From a virus: a stretch of 27,298 nucleotides of DNA. A model generated the notes under the pieces. The model was given only the letters and a program-made list of their open reading frames with translations, had not been told where the DNA came from and searched no databases. Position numbers and translations under genes: made by a program. This document shows, piece by piece, positions 23,436 through 27,298 of the stretch (the stretch's first letter is position 1; every line of letters starts with the position of its first letter). The stretch is from the IMG/VR virus record IMGVR_UViG_3300046004_000803, positions 1-27,298 of that record, one strand, 5' to 3'.

Positions 23436-24982
23436 TGAAGATCGGGACAAGCACAGTCACGGCCATCTACCTCGGCACGACTTCCATCGTCAGCGCGTAT
23501 CTCGGGGCCACGCAGGTCTTCGGGGGTGCTTCCGCATTCACGCCGCTGGACCTGTTCTCCGGTGGCTCCCAAGGCATCTGGCTCGACCCCAGCGACCTCA
23601 GCACCATGTTCTCAGACCGCGCTGGCACGACGCCCGTGACGACGCCTGGAACTGTCGTGGGGCTGCGGCTGGATAAGTCGAAGGGGCTGACGCTGGGGGC
23701 GGAACTTGTCACGAATGGGGATTTCTCTGGTGGGACGACGGGGTGGACTTCGTGGCAAACCGGCACCCTGTCTATAGATACCGGGCGGCTGAAGGTTGAG
23801 AACGGCGCGGCAACGATTTCTGGCGGATACCAGATTGTCACCGTGGTCGTGGGTAAGGTCTATCAATTTGAGGGCATAAAGGAAGCAGGCACGGCAAGCG
23901 GACCTCGGTATTACCTTGGCACTTCAATAGGCGGGACGCAGTATTCATCGAACGCCGCTGCAAGCACCAAATTTACCGCAACGTCCACCACACTTGTGGT
24001 CACGGCCTCGACGCAAACCACGACACTCGGCGCAACAGCCTTCTTCGACAACATCAGCGTCCGCGAACTCCCCGGCAACCACGCAGTCGCCCCAACCGAC
24101 GCCGCGCGCCCGACGTATGGGGTGGAGCCGAAAGGGGGCAGGCGGAATCTGCTGCTGGCGACGGATACTCTGTCAACGCAAAGCCTCACCGTGACGGCAG
24201 TGGCACACACGCTGGCATTCACCGGCACCGGCACGGTAACGCTGTCTGGCGCATCCATTGCCGGGCCGCTGATTGGTACAGGAGCAAGCGACCGGGTCAG
24301 CCTGACATTCACCCCCACGGCGGCAAGCCTGACGCTTACTGTGGTGGGTAGCGTGACGCTGGGGCAGCTTGAGTTGGGTTCTTCGGCGACGGCGTATCAG
24401 AAGGTTGTCACTGCATACAATGTAACCGAATCCGGCGTCGCCACGACACACTACGTCCAGTTCGACGGCAGCGATGACAGCATGTCCACGGCGGCGATCA
24501 ACTTCACGGCGACGGACAAGATGAGCGTGTTTGCGGGGGTGCGGAAGTTGTCGGATGCGGCGACGGGCGTCGTTGTCGAGTTGAGCGCAACGGTTGCCTC
24601 AAACAACGGATCGTTCCTTCTTGCCGCCCCAGATGGTGCGACTGCCACCTTTGGCTTCGACAGCAAGGGGACAACGCAGGTTGATGCGGTCGCGTCCAGC
24701 CTGACCGCGCCAATATCAAGGATTGTCACGGGCCTTGCCGACATTGCAGGCGATAGGGCAACCATCCGCATTGACGGCGTGCAGGCAGATCAGGACACGG
24801 GCGACCAAGGGACCGGAAACTTCGGCAACTACCCCTTGTTCATCGGTCGCCGCAACAACGCCACGCTCCCCTTCAATGGCCGGGACTTCGGAATAATCGT
24901 CGTCGGCAAAGCCGCATCCGCCGGGGAAATTACCGACACCGAAACATGGCTGGCAGCCAGAACATCCGGGGTGACATTGTGA
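23435..24982 (+). CDS. Receptor-binding tail protein with lectin-like domains
   Basis: A 515-residue protein. The N-terminus (residues 1-30) repeats a YLGTTSI/YLGATQVF pattern found at the base of many phage fibre proteins. The section 90-212 (VTNGDFSGGTTGWTSW to FFDNISVREL) resembles a carbohydrate-binding beta-sandwich. The section from about 340 (HYVQFDGSDDSMST) to the end resembles a laminin-G/concanavalin-like lectin domain. It probably binds a host surface sugar. Two such binding proteins (also 7164-8351) may give a wider choice of receptors. Confidence 0.65.
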   Translation: MKIGTSTVTAIYLGTTSIVSAYLGATQVFGGASAFTPLDLFSGGSQGIWLDPSDLSTMFSDRAGTTPVTTPGTVVGLRLDKSKGLTLGAELVTNGDFSGGTTGWTSWQTGTLSIDTGRLKVENGAATISGGYQIVTVVVGKVYQFEGIKEAGTASGPRYYLGTSIGGTQYSSNAAASTKFTATSTTLVVTASTQTTTLGATAFFDNISVRELPGNHAVAPTDAARPTYGVEPKGGRRNLLLATDTLSTQSLTVTAVAHTLAFTGTGTVTLSGASIAGPLIGTGASDRVSLTFTPTAASLTLTVVGSVTLGQLELGSSATAYQKVVTAYNVTESGVATTHYVQFDGSDDSMSTAAINFTATDKMSVFAGVRKLSDAATGVVVELSATVASNNGSFLLAAPDGATATFGFDSKGTTQVDAVASSLTAPISRIVTGLADIAGDRATIRIDGVQADQDTGDQGTGNFGNYPLFIGRRNNATLPFNGRDFGIIVVGKAASAGEITDTETWLAARTSGVTL

Positions 24983-25311
24983 CCGACTACACCAGCGCAG
25001 TCCTAATCCTGCCCGCAGCCTATCGTGACGCCGGCAACGACCTATCCGCCGAAATGGGCTGGCAACCCGTGGGGGCTGACCCCGGCACCTACTCCATCCC
25101 GTTGATGACCGGCGATACGCTCACGCACTGGGGCTGTCGGGCTGACGTGACGCAGAACTTCATCGGCATGGTCGAGAACCCAGCGCCGGAGGTGCAGCCG
25201 CTTGTGGATGTGCTGGTGTATGATTGGCGGGTGACGGGTGATCCGCATCAGCATTTCATGGACGTGATTGCGGCCAACGGGCTTGTGGTGCAGCAAAATC
25301 TTATTGAGTGA
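24979..25311 (+). CDS. Small protein closing the fibre module
   Basis: A 110-residue protein starting at GTG 24979 inside the stop of the receptor-binding gene (GTGA). It has SAVLILPAAYRDAGNDLSAE (residues 6-25), a beta part with YSIPLMTGDTLTHWGCRADV, and a C-terminal VVQQNLIE. Similar small proteins with the same VLILPAxxRDAGN opening close fibre gene groups in other phages; they may be chaperones or fibre-tip parts. Last gene of the rightward operon. Confidence 0.6.
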   Translation: MTDYTSAVLILPAAYRDAGNDLSAEMGWQPVGADPGTYSIPLMTGDTLTHWGCRADVTQNFIGMVENPAPEVQPLVDVLVYDWRVTGDPHQHFMDVIAANGLVVQQNLIE

Positions 25312-25317
25312 AAGCTT

Positions 25318-25400
25318 GCAGGGGCTGGTTGATTTCTATGGAATGTGGCGCATTCGGTTAGCACTCGACCAAAACGAAACCTAAGTTCCGGCGCCCCTGC
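25318..25400. other. 83-nt inverted-repeat structure between converging operons
   Basis: GCAGGGGC (25318-25325) and GCCCCTGC (25393-25400) are perfect inverted repeats closing an 83-nt element in the gap between the converging late and early operons. Inside are further nested pairs, GGAA/TTCC (25340-25343 with 25386-25389) and TTCG/CGAA (25353-25356 with 25375-25378). It could be a bidirectional terminator or a structured small RNA. It is not a tRNA: no T-arm fits on either strand. Confidence 0.5.
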
Positions 25401-25410
25401 GTTGACCTTA

Positions 25411-25722
25411 TTACATACCCGTGTCGGGGTATGCAACATGGTTTTCCTCGTAGTACGCGTCCGCGATAATGGCGCCGATCATTTCCGTCACCGTGCTTCC
25501 AGGCGGGACTTGCGCTTCCAGCCAACGACGCACCTCCGGCGGCAGGGAACGCAGCAAATTGGCTATGTTGTTCCCGGCAGCTGCTTCAAGCAACCCATCG
25601 GCTTTGGCGGCGCTAATGTAATTGTAAACCGTGGATGGCTTTACTCCCAAACGATCAGAGATGACTTCTGTGGCGTAGCCATCGTTGCGCAGCTTGGCAG
25701 CGCGCTGAATCATTTCGGTCAT
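25411..25722 (-). CDS. Helix-turn-helix protein, last gene of the leftward operon
   Basis: A 103-residue protein with a clear N-terminal HTH: MIQRAAKLRNDGYATEVISD, then RLGVKPSTVYNYISAAKADG (residues 23-42 or so), with the recognition helix at STVYNYISAAK. The rest is helical with ALPPEV-like features (LRSLPPEVRRWLEAQVP). It is likely a DNA-binding regulator of phage or host genes, or a small-terminase-like protein. ATG 25722 is preferred because AGAGGA is placed properly in front of it and the previous gene stops 2 nt before; ATG 25737 is in frame but overlaps that gene. Confidence 0.7.
   Translation of the reverse strand: MTEMIQRAAKLRNDGYATEVISDRLGVKPSTVYNYISAAKADGLLEAAAGNNIANLLRSLPPEVRRWLEAQVPPGSTVTEMIGAIIADAYYEENHVAYPDTGM
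25414..25433 (-). other. Perfect hairpin at the 3' end of the HTH gene
   Basis: CATACCC (25414-25420) and GGGTATG (25427-25433) form a 7-bp perfect stem with a 6-nt loop, lying in the last codons of the HTH gene. No T-run follows on the minus strand. It could help end the leftward transcript together with the larger structure at 25318-25400, or be an operator for the HTH protein. Confidence 0.4.
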
Positions 25723-25723
25723 G

Positions 25724-25933
25724 TTATTCCTCTTCATGCTCGTGCTCCATCGGGCTGCGTTTATTGTTTGGGACCGGATCCACGGCTTTGCGTTCGAGGA
25801 ACCTGACGTGGGCTTCCAGGGACGCGATCCTGTCGATGGCTTCTGTGGCCACGTCGGCCAAATGCGGCCAGTTCATGATCGGGCCGTGGGCTAGGACGGC
25901 GAGGTGGCCGAGGCGGTCTTTGATGTCAGTCAT
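25724..25933 (-). CDS. Small protein with acidic His/Glu tail
   Basis: A 69-residue protein starting at ATG 25933 with a good ribosome site (AAGGGGG 6 nt upstream) and a TGATG overlap with the previous gene. The body is one helix (IASLEAHVRFLERKAVD) after a hydrophobic part (LGHLAVLAHGPIMNWPHLAD). The last residues are EHEHEEE, another acid/His tail as in the genes near the right edge. Function unknown. Possibly a small dimeric early protein. Confidence 0.6.
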   Translation of the reverse strand: MTDIKDRLGHLAVLAHGPIMNWPHLADVATEAIDRIASLEAHVRFLERKAVDPVPNNKRSPMEHEHEEE

Positions 25934-26115
25934 CACGCGCCCCCTTTCGTGGCGGGCGTTAACATGACCGCAGCCTCATGTTCGCTTTTCGGCGTTTCGT
26001 TAACATGAGCGGGCTGCACGGCGGGAAGGGCGCGGACCTCAGCCTCGACATCACAGCAATAGGTCCACTCTTGTAGGAGATGCATTACCGCATCCCGGCT
26101 TACTGCGTCACTCAC
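25933..26115 (-). CDS. Small early-type protein
   Basis: A 60-residue protein starting at GTG 26115, with GGGAGAG 6 nt upstream. The start MSDAVSRDAVMHLLQEWTYC is followed by a VEAEVRALPAVQP motif (residues 23-35) that is common in small phage early proteins. No enzyme or binding motif is clear. The start overlaps the stop of the Cys-rich gene before it (GTGAGTGA), and the junction is a near-copy of the one upstream. Confidence 0.6.
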   Translation of the reverse strand: MSDAVSRDAVMHLLQEWTYCCDVEAEVRALPAVQPAHVNETPKSEHEAAVMLTPATKGGA

Positions 26116-26131
26116 GGCTCTCTCCCTTCAG
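26107..26131. repeat. Junction repeat B, copy 1 (partner 26273-26298)
   Basis: A 25-nt segment nearly identical to 26273-26298 (one missing base, one change). It covers an LKGE-coding end, the Shine-Dalgarno GGGAGAG and the next start (MSD). Confidence 0.8.
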
Positions 26132-26281
26132 ACAAAAGTGGGCGAGGACTTCTACAGCTTCCGCGCTGTCGCAGTTACAAGCTGGGTCGCGCAGCCCACG
26201 GTCTTTGAAGCCGGGATGGCAGCGGCATCGAACCAAGTCGCGCAGTTCATCGATGGCTTGCTCAATGCTCAGGTCACTCAT
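26108..26281 (-). CDS. 57-residue cysteine-rich small protein
   Basis: A short gene fitted between two overlapping junctions: ATG 26281 lies in the stop of the coiled-coil gene (ATGA), and its stop overlaps the next start by 8 nt. It has an acidic N-terminal helix and then VRCRCHPGFKDRG (17-29) and DPACNCDSAEAVEVL (32-46), with a further C50. The arrangement CxCH...CxC could bind a metal. The C-terminus LKGESRE resembles the LKGETP end of the gene before it. Confidence 0.65.
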   Translation of the reverse strand: MSDLSIEQAIDELRDLVRCRCHPGFKDRGLRDPACNCDSAEAVEVLAHFCLKGESRE

Positions 26282-26298
26282 GGCGTCTCTCCCTTCAG
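26273..26298. repeat. Junction repeat B, copy 2 (partner 26107-26131)
   Basis: The second copy of junction repeat B, 26 nt, 167 nt upstream of the first on the minus strand. It joins the coiled-coil gene to the Cys-rich gene. Confidence 0.8.
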
Positions 26299-26631
26299 CG
26301 CGGCGCGTGCGTCAATCGCGGCTTCGTATGCCAAACACGCCGCCCACGGCTCTCTTGAAAGGCAGTTGGCAAAGTCGCTCAGTTCCATGCCCGCTGCGTC
26401 CAATGCCACTGCGGCATCAGCCAGTTTCGCCCGCAGCCGGTCACGCTCTGCCTCTGCATTCTCGGCGCGGCACAGGGCCACATGGTTGTCAGTCACGCAG
26501 CGCAGCAACCCGTCCCGCTCTGCGGTCAGGGCTTCGATGCGAGCGGCGGCTTCAGCCATATCAACTTCGGCGTGCGTGGGGGCTTCATGAGCATCCACTT
26601 CCCGCAGCCGCTTCACCAGATCATCACTCAT
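26278..26631 (-). CDS. Coiled-coil early protein (Ea22-like type)
   Basis: A 117-residue protein with a central coiled coil (about 28-75, VDMAEAAARIEALTAERDGL then RAENAEAERDRLRAKLADAA). It resembles Ea22/Ead-type early phage proteins, whose function is not known. ATG 26631 was chosen because it makes an ATGA overlap with the previous gene; an ATG 15 nt upstream is in frame. The C-terminus LKGETP also forms the Shine-Dalgarno of the following gene. Confidence 0.65.
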   Translation of the reverse strand: MSDDLVKRLREVDAHEAPTHAEVDMAEAAARIEALTAERDGLLRCVTDNHVALCRAENAEAERDRLRAKLADAAVALDAAGMELSDFANCLSREPWAACLAYEAAIDARAALKGETP

Positions 26632-26789
26632 TTCCCCGCCTTCCATTGCTCAATCATCCGCAGCACGGCTTGCAGATCACCGTGGTTCATGTGCGCAATC
26701 TCCCGCACGATCTCCCACCGCAGTGCGTCGTTTTGGGCGCGCATGTGCTTCAGCAGCGGGCCGGGTGTGTCTGGCTCCATGTCAGTCAT
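26628..26789 (-). CDS. Small helical early protein
   Basis: A 53-residue protein: MTDMEPDTPGPLLKHMRAQN then a helical DALRWEIVREIAHM and a last helix LQAVLRMIEQWKAGK. ATG 26789 has CGGGAG 7 nt upstream within the preceding gene, overlapping it by 8 nt; ATG 26780 is possible. It might bind another small early protein. No family was recognised. Confidence 0.55.
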   Translation of the reverse strand: MTDMEPDTPGPLLKHMRAQNDALRWEIVREIAHMNHGDLQAVLRMIEQWKAGK

Positions 26790-26967
26790 CGTCATGCTCC
26801 CGGTCGCGCTTGTCATCGTGTCCTTGATCATCGCCGTTCAGCGCCTCCCGCAGGTGATCCCGCTCGGCGCGCAATGTCAAAATTCGATCTGCGGCGAGGC
26901 TTAAAATTTGCTTGTCCTCCATCGTTCCCTTGGTGATTAACCACAGCGCAATCTCATCATCACTCAT
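26782..26967 (-). CDS. Small early protein with helix and Asp/His tail
   Basis: A 61-residue protein beginning MSDDEIALWLITKGTMEDKQ and continuing with a coiled-coil-like helix (ADRILTLRAERDHLREAL, residues 25-42). The last residues are GHDDKRDREHDDD, nearly the same as the end of the next upstream gene (DKRDREHDDE). ATG 26967 has CGGGAG 7 nt upstream. A longer frame from 27249 would read the Pro/Asp-rich gene out of phase and is rejected. Confidence 0.6.
   Translation of the reverse strand: MSDDEIALWLITKGTMEDKQILSLAADRILTLRAERDHLREALNGDDQGHDDKRDREHDDD
26786..26814. repeat. Junction repeat A, copy 1 (partner 26964-26992)
   Basis: A 29-nt segment matched with one mismatch at 26964-26992. It covers the last codons of one gene (KRDREHDDD), the Shine-Dalgarno CGGGAG and the start of the next gene. 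Confidence 0.85.
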
Positions 26968-27298
26968 CGTCATGCTCCCGGTCGCGTTTGTCGTGATCCT
27001 CGCCATGGTCCTCGTCGTGGTCCTCGTCGTGATCTCCTTCGTCATCGCCTCGATCTTCGTCATCGTCTCGTCCGTCGTCGTCATGATGCTCTTCCCGGTC
27101 ATCGTCGTCGTCTCCGTGGTCAGGTTTGGGATCGGGCTTGGGTGGCTCTGGTTTCGGGTCAGGTTTCGGCGGCTCTGGCTTAGGCTCCGGCGCAGGCGGC
27201 TCAGGAGCGGGCGCTGGGCCGGGGTCTGGCTTCGGCTGCACATTGTCACCGATTAGCAAGGAAAGCCCGCCACCGCCGCCCTGAGAGCATTCTGGGGG
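26960..27298 (-). CDS. Partial protein with Gly run, Pro-rich repeats and Asp/His-rich tail
   Basis: The final 112 residues of a protein whose start is beyond the right edge; the frame is open to the last base. Going towards the C-terminus it has a Gly run (SQGGGGGLSLLIGD), then KPEPPKPDP repeated twice among further Pro-rich units, and then a tail almost only of Asp, His, Glu and Arg (DGRDDDEDRGDDEGDHDEDH and on). The tail could bind divalent metal or act as a DNA-mimic-like polyanion. Four related 12-nt units at 26995-27042 code for part of it. Most upstream visible member of the leftward operon. No family was recognised. Confidence 0.55.
   Translation of the reverse strand, partial: PPECSQGGGGGLSLLIGDNVQPKPDPGPAPAPEPPAPEPKPEPPKPDPKPEPPKPDPKPDHGDDDDDREEHHDDDGRDDDEDRGDDEGDHDEDHDEDHGEDHDKRDREHDDE
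26964..26992. repeat. Junction repeat A, copy 2 (partner 26786-26814)
   Basis: The second copy of the 29-nt junction repeat, 178 nt away. It covers the end of the Pro/Asp-rich gene and the start of the next gene. Confidence 0.85.
26995..27042. repeat. Four imperfect 12-nt tandem units in the Asp/His-rich tail
   Basis: Units of 12 nt (plus strand GGTCCTCGTCGT twice exactly at 27007-27030, with diverged copies on either side) code for repeats of the DEDH type. Such a tract can change copy number by slippage. Confidence 0.7.

Noticed and set aside
25318-25400. Possible tRNA, because of the 8-bp closing stem and 83-nt length
   Set aside because: No T-arm, anticodon arm or CCA-adjacent layout fits on either strand.
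26912-27256. Plus-strand hydrophobic frame looking like a multi-span membrane protein
   Set aside because: It is the complement of Asp/His-rich codons (GAC/CAC read as GTC/GTG), so the Val-rich hydrophobic pattern is an artefact.
1-27298. CRISPR array, insertion sequence, integrase or attachment site
   Set aside because: No regularly spaced repeats, transposase, recombinase or tRNA fragment was found on either strand.

Overview
This window is a piece of a tailed-phage genome with podovirus (short-tailed) architecture, GC-rich throughout and almost fully coding. Genes are joined by ATGA, GTGA, TAATG or TGATG junctions. I see no integrase, no tRNA, no rRNA and no bacterial housekeeping gene, so the lifestyle cannot be decided. 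The GC-rich codon use and the protein types (Prim-Pol, PBSX-type terminase, SU10-like capsid and adaptor, Pam3-like holin) fit a phage of an alphaproteobacterium such as a member of the Rhodobacterales. The host is an inference only.

Layout. Positions 1-723 (minus strand) hold the start of a replication operon: a small protein coupled to a primase-polymerase that runs off the left edge. Positions 724-1177 are the one long gene-free stretch, a divergent region with an AT-rich core, a possible leftward promoter and several hairpins. From 1178 to 25311 everything is on the plus strand. First come a DUF6378-like protein, a ParB-domain DNA methyltransferase and both terminase subunits. Next is a two-domain GNAT plus ADP-ribosyltransferase-like protein, followed by a run of tiny proteins. 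The head-tail adaptor, a tail fibre and a lysis cassette follow (coiled-coil/TM protein, amidase, holin, overlapping spanin-like pair). Then come a tail nozzle-like protein and a block of internal virion/ejection proteins with a virion lysozyme-like protein. The capsid genes (portal, scaffold, major capsid protein, decoration) come after the ejection proteins. The run ends with a second receptor-binding module.

Positions 25411-27298 are a minus-strand operon of eight small coupled genes converging on the late operon. They include an HTH protein, coiled-coil proteins, a Cys-rich mini-protein and, at the right edge, a partial protein with Pro-rich repeats and an Asp/His-rich tail. Two of the gene junctions in this operon are near-duplicates of two other junctions. 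Each copy carries the upstream C-terminus, the Shine-Dalgarno and the downstream start together.

How it fits together: the minus-strand genes are probably early (replication and host takeover) and the plus-strand genes late (modification, packaging, virion, lysis). The least ordinary items are the GNAT-ART payload protein behind terL, the long out-of-frame overlap at 22186-22579, the duplicated junctions in the early operon, the 83-nt inverted-repeat structure between the converging operons, and the AT-richer catalytic segment of the methyltransferase.
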